Source: Helicobacteraceae bacterium
Lineage (GTDB): Bacteria; Campylobacterota; Campylobacteria; Campylobacterales; Sulfurimonadaceae
Direction of reading: 5' to 3'
Assembly (NCBI GenBank): GCA_027084065.1
Contig: JALWLR010000147.1
Span: 1 to 16,355, forward strand
Length of the DNA stretch: 16,355 bases
This document shows, piece after piece, positions 7,373 to 15,500 of this stretch (within the stretch, counting starts at the first letter, position 1; the number at the start of each line of letters is the position of its first letter). The translations under genes were made by a program, and so were the position numbers. The notes beneath the pieces are model-generated. The model worked only from the letters and a program-made list of their open reading frames with translations. It was not told the DNA's origin and searched no databases.

Positions 7373-8171
7373 GATCGTTCTTATCCGTTTTTAATCTCTC
7401 TTGACGAGCCTTTTCAATATAGGGTGGTTGTTCAAGTTGAGACGGAGTTTTAAACATTCTATCCCATCTTACTTCGTAGTTGTCATCGATGCTGAAGTAG
7501 ATGAACCAGGGTGTTCCTTCTAGGTTGTTATAAGGAACCGCGCCCCAAAATCGGCTGTCGTTGGAGTGGTCTCTATTATCTCCCATCATAAAGTACTCGT
7601 CTTTTGGAACTTTTATAGGACCAAATTCGAAAATCGGTAGAGGGTATCTGCCGTTGTTGATGATTTTTGGGTCGTGGTGTATGCCGGGATGCTCTTTCAT
7701 GTAGGGATTTTTAACCCACAATCTATGAGCGAATTTGATAATTTCGTATCCGTTGCCGTAATGTTTTTGTATCCATTCGTCTCCTTCACGGAAGTGAATG
7801 TAGAGTTGTTTATTTGAGACGAAAAGCTCATCTTGGGGTAAAGCGACACAGCGCTTGACAAAATGGGTCTTTATGTTCATCGGGGGTCTGAAGATGACGA
7901 TGTCGCCCCGTTTTGGTGTATCTCCATCAACAAGCTTAAGTTTGTCGCTCCATGGAATGATAGGAATTTCCAAAAAGGGAATGTAGGGCATAGGAATACC
8001 GTAAGCGAATTTTTTCGCAAAAAGATGGTCTCCTACAAGAAGTGTGTCTTTCATACTGCCTGAAGGTATGCGGAATGCCTGAGCGATAAAAAAGATGACA
8101 AATAGGACAATCACAATGGTTCCCGTCCATGAGTTGGACCATTTGTAAAGTTTGTAGAATTTCTCTTTCAT
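7359..8171 (-). CDS. lepB: Signal peptidase I
   Basis: This 270-residue membrane-anchored serine protease removes signal peptides from exported proteins on the periplasmic side. A single N-terminal membrane helix at about 16-33 is followed by box B FRIPSGSM with the nucleophile Ser39. Box C is RGDIVIFRPP, and box D is FVKRCVALPQD with the general base Lys106. Box E is GDNRDHSNDSR at about 198-208. One oddity is that box D reads PQD where most family members have PGD or GGD. An insert between boxes D and E (~120-190), rich in aromatic and basic residues, is part of the periplasmic beta-domain. The ATG overlaps the folD stop (TAATG), and the end overlaps the M50 gene. Both catalytic residues are present, so the enzyme should be active. 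Confidence 0.96.
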   Translation of the reverse strand: MKEKFYKLYKWSNSWTGTIVIVLFVIFFIAQAFRIPSGSMKDTLLVGDHLFAKKFAYGIPMPYIPFLEIPIIPWSDKLKLVDGDTPKRGDIVIFRPPMNIKTHFVKRCVALPQDELFVSNKQLYIHFREGDEWIQKHYGNGYEIIKFAHRLWVKNPYMKEHPGIHHDPKIINNGRYPLPIFEFGPIKVPKDEYFMMGDNRDHSNDSRFWGAVPYNNLEGTPWFIYFSIDDNYEVRWDRMFKTPSQLEQPPYIEKARQERLKTDKNDHAIY

Positions 8172-9028
8172 TATTCTGCACTACCCGCATGCAGTTGTGC
8201 GGCTTTGAGTGTGTTGGCAAGCAGCATGGCTATCGTCATCGGACCGACACCGCCGGGTACGGGTGTAATATAGGAGCATTTGGGAGCGACGTTTTGAAAG
8301 TCGACGTCACCGACAAGTTTTCCGTCCTCGGCTCTGTTGATACCGATGTCGACTACAACTGCTCCCTCTTTGACCATGTCGGCGGTTATGAGGTTGATAA
8401 CACCGGCTCCAACAAAGATCATATCTGCTTGGAGCGTATGCTTTTTGAGGTCATCGGTAAAAATGTGGCAGATCTCGACGGTTGCGTTTGCATTTAGCAG
8501 CAGTGCCGCCATCGGTTTGCCGACGATGTTGCTTGCACCAACGACACAACAGTTTTTACCCTTTACTTCGATGTCATACTCTTTTAGCAGTTCCATGACG
8601 CCAAGCGGTGTGCAGGGGACAAAGCCATCCAGTCCCGTAGTCAGGCGTCCGACGTTGTAGGGATGAAAACCGTCTACGTCTTTGCTCGGATCGACAAGTT
8701 CAAGTAGTTTTGTCGTATCTATCTGGGATGGAAGCGGTAACTGGATGAGAATCCCGTCGATATTGGGGTTTTGATTCATCATTTTGATTGTTTCTTCTAT
8801 GGCTTCTTGGGAGATGGATTCGGGCATTTCATGAGAAACGGAGTAGAATCCGACACGGTCACACGCCTTTTTTTTCATGCTGACATAAGCTTGACTTGCG
8901 GGGTCGTTTCCGACAAGAATGACGGCTAGTCCGGGAACGCGACCTGTTGTAGCTTTGAGCGCTTCGACCTCTTTTGCAACGTTTAGTTCAATTTTTTGTG
9001 AGAGTTTTTTTCCATCGAGTATCTGCAT
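8171..9028 (-). CDS. folD: Bifunctional methylenetetrahydrofolate dehydrogenase / methenyltetrahydrofolate cyclohydrolase
   Basis: FolD interconverts 5,10-methylene-, 5,10-methenyl- and 10-formyl-tetrahydrofolate, usually with NADP, and supplies one-carbon units for purines and formyl-methionine. The 285 residues match the family. The substrate-site pair is Tyr48 and Lys52 in AYVSMKKKACD. DGILIQLPLP is the conserved central motif, VVGASNIVGKP binds the dinucleotide phosphate, and PVPGGVGPMT near the C-terminus is diagnostic. It is the first gene of a seven-gene minus-strand operon. The ATG lies about 28 bases downstream of an extended -10 element at 9057-9065, with GGTGA as a likely ribosome site five bases upstream of the ATG. 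Confidence 0.97.
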   Translation of the reverse strand: MQILDGKKLSQKIELNVAKEVEALKATTGRVPGLAVILVGNDPASQAYVSMKKKACDRVGFYSVSHEMPESISQEAIEETIKMMNQNPNIDGILIQLPLPSQIDTTKLLELVDPSKDVDGFHPYNVGRLTTGLDGFVPCTPLGVMELLKEYDIEVKGKNCCVVGASNIVGKPMAALLLNANATVEICHIFTDDLKKHTLQADMIFVGAGVINLITADMVKEGAVVVDIGINRAEDGKLVGDVDFQNVAPKCSYITPVPGGVGPMTIAMLLANTLKAAQLHAGSAE

Positions 9029-9052
9029 TGAATCACCAGTGAGTAAAATTTC

Positions 9053-9065
9053 TGGTATTATACCA
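9053..9065. promoter_or_regulatory. Symmetric divergent promoter, folD operon / cytochrome gene
   Basis: The 13-base core reads TGGTATTATACCA on plus and TGGTATAATACCA on minus, so it is a palindrome apart from its central base. On minus it gives a perfect extended -10 (TGn plus TATAAT, 9065 to 9057), with a predicted transcript start near 9050 for folD. On plus it gives TGn plus TATTAT (9053-9061), one mismatch from consensus, with a start near 9068 for the cytochrome gene. No clear -35 boxes are seen. The minus-strand direction is the better match. Confidence 0.7.
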
Positions 9066-9088
9066 CTTACTTTTTAACGGGAGTTTAC

Positions 9089-9472
9089 ATGCGTGCTATC
9101 CTTTTGCTTTTTCCTCTTGCTTTGATGGCTCAAAGCAGTTTTATTACCCAAAGAGAGTATGCCTCTAGCCTATATAAAAATCCCCGCGGTATTGGGTGTA
9201 ACAAGTGTCACGGAAAGAGAGGGGAGGGAAAACTCATAGCTCGCTATACGGTGGTCAAAAAGGTTAAAAAAGGAGACAAAATAGAGGTCGTGAAGATGCC
9301 CAAAGAGTTTCGCGCACCGCCAATTAACGCTTTGGATTACAAAACATTTTACAAAGCTTTGAGCAAAGGGGTACGCGGCATGCCGAAATACTACTTGACC
9401 GAAGGGGAAATCAAAGCACTCTATTTCTACCTTAAAGAGATCAATTTAGAGAGGAAAAAAGATGATAAGTGA
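9089..9472 (+). CDS. Periplasmic monohaem c-type cytochrome
   Basis: This 127-residue protein starts with a short signal peptide (about residues 1-14, LMA before Gln15), so it should be exported and given its haem in the periplasm. One haem-binding motif, CNKCH, lies at 37-41 after a short helix. Met98 in GVRGMPKYY is the probable sixth haem ligand, and the C-terminal helix (EGEIKALYFYL) is typical of small class I cytochromes. A lysine-rich segment at about 56-73 (KKVKKGDK and onward) lies between the two ligands and gives a basic surface. The ATG has a GGGAG ribosome site and lies downstream of the divergent promoter. The redox partner is not shown here. The last 11 bases overlap the lyase gene, so the two are co-expressed. 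Confidence 0.93.
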   Translation: MRAILLLFPLALMAQSSFITQREYASSLYKNPRGIGCNKCHGKRGEGKLIARYTVVKKVKKGDKIEVVKMPKEFRAPPINALDYKTFYKALSKGVRGMPKYYLTEGEIKALYFYLKEINLERKKDDK

Positions 9473-10412
9473 AGCCTTTTTACAAGAGCTCGAAGCGGCA
9501 TACCAAGCCAGAGACTTGCAAAAATTACAAAGTTTCTGTAGTGCGACCTATAGAGAGATAAACACTTCACAAGCCTATAGTTCCGTTTTGATGCTTTCAT
9601 GCAACAATATCAAGCATTTAAGCAAAATCCCGACACTCAAAGCTGATTGCATCATGCTAAACCTTGAAGACGGTGTGAGTCAGGAAGATAAACCTTTCGC
9701 TCTTGTTTTGTGTGCTATTTTTCTCTCTAAACTGTCAAAATGTGAAAAAAAGCTTGTCGTGCGAGTCAATGCGCTAAATAACGGCGGCTACGATGAGATA
9801 GCCTATTTGAATCAGTATATGCCCGATGCCGTTCGGGTTCCAAAAATTAAAACGCCAAAAGAGGTGGAGCAGGTGCGTGCACTGTTGCATGAAAAGACAG
9901 AACTGCATCTCTCCATCGAAACCAAAGAGGCGTGGCATAACTTAAAAGAGCTCAAAAAAGATCCTATGGTCAAGGCCTATTATCTTGGTATTTTGGATCT
10001 TTTTGCCGACTTGGGATTGCCGCATTCGGGCATTCGAATGGACAATCCGACTATGCTGTATATTTTACCCCATTTTCTTCTTACATGCAGATCGATGGAT
10101 ATAAAAGCGGTTTCATTCGTATTTCAAGAGTATAAAGATACGCAAAGTTTTACAAAATGGCTTGAACTTGAAAAGAGCATAGGATTTGATGCAAAAGGGT
10201 GTATTTCGCCTTTGCAGGCACGTTTGGTAAATCAGATTCTAAAAGATGATAATGAAAAAGAGTTGCGGCGGGCACGTGAAATCGTTCGACTTTTTGAGGA
10301 GAAAAAAGCAGAGGGTATTACCGGCTTTTGCGATGAGCGTTACGGATTTATCGATGAGCCTGTTTACAAAGGAGCACTCTCTCTTTTAGAAAAAAATCAC
10401 TCCTCTATGTAG
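9462..10412 (+). CDS. HpcH/HpaI aldolase / citrate lyase beta-type (CitE-like) protein
   Basis: This 316-residue protein has the fold and motifs of the CitE/malyl-CoA lyase/HpcH superfamily, cytoplasmic Mg-dependent C-C lyases that act on acyl-CoA or 2-oxo-acid substrates. Visible are DCIMLNLEDGV at 62-72, RVN with Arg101, VPKIKTPKE, and SIETKEA with metal ligand Glu153. LGILDLFADLG provides metal ligand Asp179, and KGCISP at 245-250 replaces the more common KGCIHP. About 40 residues precede the first barrel strand, a longer N-terminus than in CitE. There are no citrate lyase alpha or gamma genes nearby, so a free-standing enzyme is likelier than a citrate lyase subunit. Its substrate cannot be read from the sequence. 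The ATG lies within the end of the cytochrome gene behind a GAGG site. The 3' end overlaps the convergent regulator by 16 bases. Confidence 0.88.
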   Translation: MISEAFLQELEAAYQARDLQKLQSFCSATYREINTSQAYSSVLMLSCNNIKHLSKIPTLKADCIMLNLEDGVSQEDKPFALVLCAIFLSKLSKCEKKLVVRVNALNNGGYDEIAYLNQYMPDAVRVPKIKTPKEVEQVRALLHEKTELHLSIETKEAWHNLKELKKDPMVKAYYLGILDLFADLGLPHSGIRMDNPTMLYILPHFLLTCRSMDIKAVSFVFQEYKDTQSFTKWLELEKSIGFDAKGCISPLQARLVNQILKDDNEKELRRAREIVRLFEEKKAEGITGFCDERYGFIDEPVYKGALSLLEKNHSSM

Positions 10413-11143
10413 TACCCAATCCCTGCCGCGTTTTTTACAAGTTCGCTAGGAAGAGTTGTTTTGATGCGAAATGCGGTGTGTCCTATAGTGAAAGGACGAT
10501 TGAAATGCTCTTGCATGTAGTGTTCGATCTCCTCTGTTGTCAATACGACACCGATGTTGGCAACAAGTAGTTTAAGAAACTCTTTTTCCGTTTCTTTAAG
10601 TTCAAGAGGATTCGTTTTGTAGTAAAAGCGATTTTCGTCAAGATCATATGTGTAAAAGTAGCCAAATTCCACTTTTCGTTTTTCGTTTGCTTTTGCATGT
10701 AGCCGGTTTTGGACATCGAATTTGCCTGATGGGATGTTTTTGTTTAAGCGTAGCTGGATGTTGTCTTTTTTTGAAAGAGCTGCCTGAATGGAGGCATGCA
10801 GTGTATTTGGATGAAAAGGTTTGATGATATAGCCGCTTGGTTCAAGCTCTTTGGCTCTTTTCATAATATCTTCGCTGGAGTGTGCGGTTAAAAATATAAA
10901 AGGCAAGTCGTAACGCTCTTTGAGTGTTTGAGCCAAAGTTAGACCGTCGTCGTTTGTCTCCATTGAGATGTCTATAAGAAACATATCGGGCAGGGGTGTT
11001 GTCTGTGTCTGGGCAAGCATCTCTTTTGGAGAGTGATACACGGCGTTGATAGAGTAGCCGAATTTTTGCAAAGAAAGGCGAAGGTTCAAAGCGGTAACTT
11101 TGTCATCTTCAATAATGGTCAAAGTTGTGTCTGTAACGGCCAT
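10397..11143 (-). CDS. Orphan two-component response regulator, OmpR-like output
   Basis: The 248-residue protein has an N-terminal receiver domain (about 5-120): acidic pocket Glu12, Asp13, Asp14, phosphoacceptor Asp58 in LIDIS, Thr86 in LTAHS and Lys108 in IIKPF. A linker of about 60 residues (~120-180) follows, longer than usual. The C-terminal part (about 182-248, LKETEKEFLKLL to RIKTTLP and AGIGYYIEE) resembles a winged-helix DNA-binding domain of the OmpR/PhoB type, somewhat diverged. A TTG at 11161 would add six residues, but the ATG at 11143 has an AAGGAG ribosome site eight bases upstream and is preferred. No histidine kinase is present. It lies 133 bases downstream of the efflux operon, apparently with its own promoter. 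Control of that pump is possible but unproven. Confidence 0.88.
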   Translation of the reverse strand: MAVTDTTLTIIEDDKVTALNLRLSLQKFGYSINAVYHSPKEMLAQTQTTPLPDMFLIDISMETNDDGLTLAQTLKERYDLPFIFLTAHSSEDIMKRAKELEPSGYIIKPFHPNTLHASIQAALSKKDNIQLRLNKNIPSGKFDVQNRLHAKANEKRKVEFGYFYTYDLDENRFYYKTNPLELKETEKEFLKLLVANIGVVLTTEEIEHYMQEHFNRPFTIGHTAFRIKTTLPSELVKNAAGIGYYIEE

Positions 11144-11174
11144 AGCGAACTCCTTGTTCAATACTTCGACATCT

Positions 11175-11190
11175 AAAATATAAATATTTT
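11175..11190. repeat. A/T-only inverted repeat at the response regulator transcript start
   Basis: AAAATAT at 11175-11181 and its complement ATATTTT at 11184-11190 are separated by AA. The dyad covers the transcript start expected (about 11188) from the -10 box at 11195-11200. It could be an operator, including one for autoregulation. Because it contains only A and T, chance is a serious alternative. Confidence 0.35.
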
Positions 11191-11194
11191 TTAT

Positions 11195-11200
11195 AGTATA
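11195..11200 (-). promoter_or_regulatory. Possible -10 box of the response regulator promoter
   Basis: The minus strand reads TATACT here, one mismatch from TATAAT, followed by an A/T-rich stretch. TTGCAA, 19 bases further upstream, is a weak -35 candidate with long spacing. The predicted 5' leader to the ATG at 11143 is about 45 bases. Confidence 0.45.
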
Positions 11201-11251
11201 GCCAACATCAGCGGTAATGTTGCAAAGAAATCGCAGCTATAGCAATGTATG

Positions 11252-11266
11252 TGTAAAAAGGTTACA
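11252..11266. repeat. Short dyad TGTAA-N5-TTACA after the efflux operon
   Basis: Perfect five-base arms TGTAA and TTACA flank AAAGG, starting 10 bases after the last gene of the efflux operon. The stem is short and no T-run follows it, so it is a poor intrinsic terminator. It lies upstream of the regulator promoter and could instead be a protein-binding site. Confidence 0.25.
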
Positions 11267-11276
11267 TGCAATTGTC

Positions 11277-12560
11277 TTAGCGACCGATAGCGGCATCGAG
11301 TGCAGCTATGGCGGCATAGTAGTTGTAGTAGTTGACGACAAGGGCACTTTTTGCATCTATATAGCTTTGCCTTGCCTCTTGTAGCTCTATATAATCCGAT
11401 AAACCATGCTCATACTGTTTGGAGACCTGTTCAAACTTGAGTTTTGCAAATTTAAGTAGATTTTGAGAGAGTTTGACATCCTCTTTACTTTTTTGAAGTG
11501 CTATGTAAGCGTTGGTGGTTTCTTCCTTTATTTCAAGCATAGTACGTGTGAGTTGTGCATTGCGTTTGTTTGTCTGGAGTCTGTTCTCTTCTATTTTTGC
11601 GCGGTCACGTCCGCCTCCGTATAGATTCCATTTGAGTGTAAGCCCTGCTTCCCATTTTTCCTGATCGTAAATGAAGTTGTATTTTTTTGCATCACTTTTT
11701 TGATACTCTCCTTGGAAAGTGAGTGCCGGAAAGTATGCCGCTTTTGCATTTTTAACAAGGGCCTTTGCCGCCTCTTTCGCATAAGCGAATTTTTTGAGTT
11801 TGGGTCTGTGTGTGTAGGCATACTCAATCGCCTCTTCTAGCTCATAGGGGTAAGGAGGCAGGGTCTCATAGACTTTGTAGGAGGAGTCGAGTTTTTGGAC
11901 TTCAACATCGTAGTGCATGCCTATGTGCGTAAATCCTACGGCTCTATCAAGTGCGGCAAAGGCTTTTTGCAAATTGAACTCGGCATTTTTGAGAGCTATT
12001 TGTGCTTTTATGAGGCGTACTTCGGCATCACTAATGTCGACTTTTGTTCGTATTCCCGCCTCATAATAGCGTTTGGCGCGATGAAGCTGGGACTCGTTTA
12101 GCTTTATGTTCTCTTTGTTGACGACTATGAGCTCTTTGTAACGGAGGATTCCATAATATTTCGTTTGAACCTCCAGCCGTTTTTGCAACATGCTCTCTGT
12201 GAGAGCGGCGTTACTTGATTGGGTACTTTTTTTTGCATGTAGCACCAAAGAGCTTGTCTTTCCAAAATCGTAAAGAAGTTGGGAAAAAGAGAGCGAGCCG
12301 CTTAAAACGGTGTCTTCTCCATTGAGTCCAAGCGGTGCATCTAGCGTGTTTTTGTGAAGTGCGGCTGCTTGAAGATCGAGTTTTGGCAAATAGCCGCTGA
12401 AAGCTTGGTCGTAGCGCTCTTTTGAGAGGGCGACATCGATGGAAGAGATGTTGATGTCAGGCGAATTTTTAAATGCGCTCGTTACGAGTTCATCGAGTGT
12501 ATAGGTTTGGGCGTGGAGGGAAACACAAAGTAGACCAAGAGACAGCCATGTTTTTTTCAT
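11277..12560 (-). CDS. TolC-family outer-membrane efflux channel
   Basis: This 427-residue outer-membrane factor forms the exit duct of a tripartite pump as a trimeric beta-barrel with a periplasmic alpha-helical tunnel. A signal peptide (about 1-17, cleaved after SLHA) is followed by TLDELVTSAFKNSPDI, the usual OEP start. Two similar halves of long amphipathic helices are visible: about 130-215 (LEVQTKYYGIL, YEAGIRTKVDISDAEV) and about 330-425 (EETTNAYIAL, YEHGLSDYIELQEARQ). The paired YxxG motifs mark the internal duplication. Cys12 in the signal peptide is not in a good lipobox, so a lipoprotein is unlikely, unlike OprM or CmeC. The ATG is in an ATGA overlap with the RND gene and has an AAGGAG site. 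It is the last gene of the efflux operon. Confidence 0.93.
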   Translation of the reverse strand: MKKTWLSLGLLCVSLHAQTYTLDELVTSAFKNSPDINISSIDVALSKERYDQAFSGYLPKLDLQAAALHKNTLDAPLGLNGEDTVLSGSLSFSQLLYDFGKTSSLVLHAKKSTQSSNAALTESMLQKRLEVQTKYYGILRYKELIVVNKENIKLNESQLHRAKRYYEAGIRTKVDISDAEVRLIKAQIALKNAEFNLQKAFAALDRAVGFTHIGMHYDVEVQKLDSSYKVYETLPPYPYELEEAIEYAYTHRPKLKKFAYAKEAAKALVKNAKAAYFPALTFQGEYQKSDAKKYNFIYDQEKWEAGLTLKWNLYGGGRDRAKIEENRLQTNKRNAQLTRTMLEIKEETTNAYIALQKSKEDVKLSQNLLKFAKLKFEQVSKQYEHGLSDYIELQEARQSYIDAKSALVVNYYNYYAAIAALDAAIGR

Positions 12561-15500
12561 ATCGATTCTCTCCTTTTTATCTCTTCTTCGACACTGACAA
12601 AGCGCTCACGCATGCTCTCAAGCAATACATACAAAACGGGAACGAAAATGGTGGAGATGAACGTTGCCGCAACCATTCCAAAGAGTAAAATGATACCTAT
12701 GGATTGTTGTGTAATGGCGCCCGCGCCCGTTGCGAAAGCAAGCGGGAATATACCGAACAAAAATGAAAGAATCGTCATCATGATGGCGCGAAAACGGAGT
12801 CTTCCGGCATTGATTGCCGCATCGACTATAGAGACCCCTTTTTCTCTTTGCTCTTTTGCAAACTCCACAATCAAAATGGCATTTTTTGCAGCGAGAGCCA
12901 CAAGCAAAACTAGCCCCACTTGAGCGAAGGTATTTAGCGGGAGGTTCACTAGGCGCAAGCCGGCAAGTGCACCGGCTATGACCATAGGAACAGAAAGCAG
13001 AATCATAAGCGGAAGTATCCAGCTTTCGTACTGTGCCGCAAGGACCAAAAAGACGACGATGGTTACAAAAATGACGACATAAATCTGTGCGTTGCCGGCG
13101 AGTTTTTCCTGAAAACTCATGCCGCTCCATTCAAAACCGTACTGGGATGGGAGAATTTGTTTGGCTATTTTCTCCATTGCATTCATCGCTTCGCCGGAGC
13201 TGTGTCCCGGCGCAGCGACACCGTTTAGCTGAATGTTTCTGTAGAGATTGTAGTGTGTCAGGTTGGATGGTCCTTTGATCTCTTTAAGTGTAACGATGGA
13301 GCTAAGAGGCACCATTTTCCCCTCTTTGTTTTTGACAAACAGTTTGCGGATGTCCTGTTTGGAGCTTCGAAACTCCTTTTTTGCCTGAACGAACACCCGA
13401 AAAACTTTTCCGAATTTGGTAAAGTCGTTGATGTAGACAGAACCGAAATAGGCTTGCAAGGTAGAGAAGAGTTCCGCCATATCTACATGGAGAGCGTTGA
13501 TTTTGTCTCTGTGCAGGACAAGATCGTACATAGGGTAGTTTGTTGCAAATGTCGTAAATACGGATGCTATACTTGGATCTTTCGATGCAGCGTCAATAAG
13601 CTCTTTTGCATAGTAGCTAAGATTCTCAAGACTGCCGCTTAAATAGTCTTGCAATCGAAAGTCGAATCCGCCGACACTTCCTATGCCAGGAATACCCGGT
13701 AGGTTGAATGCGGCTATCTTTGCATCGGCAATGGAAGATGTCTTTTGAAGGATTTTTTTGATGACACCGTTTACGTCGCTGCCTTTGGCAGTTCTTTGGC
13801 TCCAGTCTTTGAGCGTTACGTACATGGCTATTGCGGAGCTATCGAGTGAAGAGGTAATGACGTTGTAGCCTTCTATGGACTGTACTGCATCTACTTCGGG
13901 GATGGAGCGAATGAGCTTTTCTACTTTTTTGCGTACTTTAGAGGTTTGCATCAAAGAGGTACCGGGAAGTTGGTTGACCGATACCAAGCAGACACCTTTG
14001 TCTTCGCTTGGAACAAAAGCGATAGGCGATATGCTAAAGAGATAGTATGTCGCATAGAAAATGATTCCAAAAAGAAGCAGCATAGCATAGCGAAACCCAA
14101 TGAGCAAAGTGATGAGTTTTGTGTAAAGCGAAGTCACCTTTTCCAAAAACTGATCGAATTTTCGAAAGAGAATGAATTTCTCCTCCCCTTTCTTTCGGCG
14201 TTTTATGATGATAGAAGCGAGTGCCGGCGAGAGGATAAGTGCATTTAAAGAGGAGATCATAACGGCAAAGGAGATTGTCAAAGCAAACTGTTGGTACAAA
14301 CTGCCAGTAATGCCCGGTAGCATCGAAACCGGGATGAAAACGGCAACGAGAACGAGAGTGGTGGAGATGATGGGACCCATCAGTTCACTCATAGCTTTTT
14401 TGACAACTTGAGGCATTGTCAATTCAGGCTCTTTTTCCATAATGACTTCGACGTTTTCTACCACAAGAATGACATCGTCAACAACAATTCCAATGGCTAA
14501 AATCAAACCAAAAAGCGTCAGAAAGTTTATGGAAAATCCGGGTGCCATATACATAATGGCAAAAGTCCCTATGAGTGAGACGGGAATGGCAATGGCGGCG
14601 ATGATTGTCGGTCGCCATGAACCAAGAAAAAGGAAGATAATGAGTATAACCAAAGCGATGGCGGTTAGAAGGTTGATAATGACATTTTTGATGGCGACTT
14701 TGACATACTTCGTTGTGTCGTAGGGAATGGAGTAGGTTATACCGTCTGGAAAACGGCTTTGGAGTCGTTGCATAACCTCTGCGACTTTTTTTCTAATTTC
14801 GAGTGAGTTTGCACCGTTAAGCTGAAAGATGCCGATAAGTCCTGCGTTTTTACCGTTGGATATGGCGTTCCAGTCGTATGTTTCGCTTCCGAGTTCGACG
14901 TTTGCCACATCTTTAAGATGAATGAGAGAGCCATCTTTTTTTTGTTTGAGTACGATGTTTTCGAACTCTTTGGCATCACTGAGGCGTCCGTTGGTTGTGA
15001 GGGTAATGTCAAGACGCTGATCGGAAAAGGTCGGAGGTGCGCCGATGCGTCCAAGACTTGCTTGCATGTTTTGACTTTTGACGGCTTGAATGACATCTCT
15101 TGGAGTCAGTCCCAAAGCGGCAACTTTATCCGGATCGAGCCAGATACGCATAGAGTACTTTTTCTCTCCAAGATTCTCCGCCTTTCCGACACCTTTGATT
15201 CGTTTGAGTTCATCGAGGATTTGGATGTTGACGAAGTTGGAGAGAAACTCGGCGTTGTAACGTTTATCGCCGGTAACGGCTATGAGGCAAACAAGGTTGG
15301 GTGACTCTTTGGAAATGGTCACTCCTTGTGCTTTGACCTCCGGAGGCAGCATCGAGGAGGCTTCGGAGACTTTATTTTGGACATCGACAGCTGCTATGTC
15401 GAGGTTGTAACCCGGTTCGAAGTAGATGTTGATCGTACTGCGTCCGGTAGATGTCGAACTTGACTCCATATAGATCATGTTCTTGACCCCGTTGATTTTC

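Noticed and set aside
8129..8497. A 122-codon plus-strand frame across the folD-lepB junction
   Set aside because: It is antisense to two recognised enzymes and has no family resemblance.
11236..11243. Eight-base palindrome GCTATAGC
   Set aside because: It is too short and isolated to be distinguished from chance, and its flanks do not extend the symmetry.
12524..12526. Cys12 of the TolC-like protein as a lipoprotein site
   Set aside because: The residue before the cysteine is leucine, not a small residue, and a standard cleavage site follows at residue 17.
13253..13642. A 129-codon plus-strand frame, plus other frames within 12612-15304
   Set aside because: All lie inside the well-supported RND pump gene and show cysteine- or arginine-rich shadow composition.
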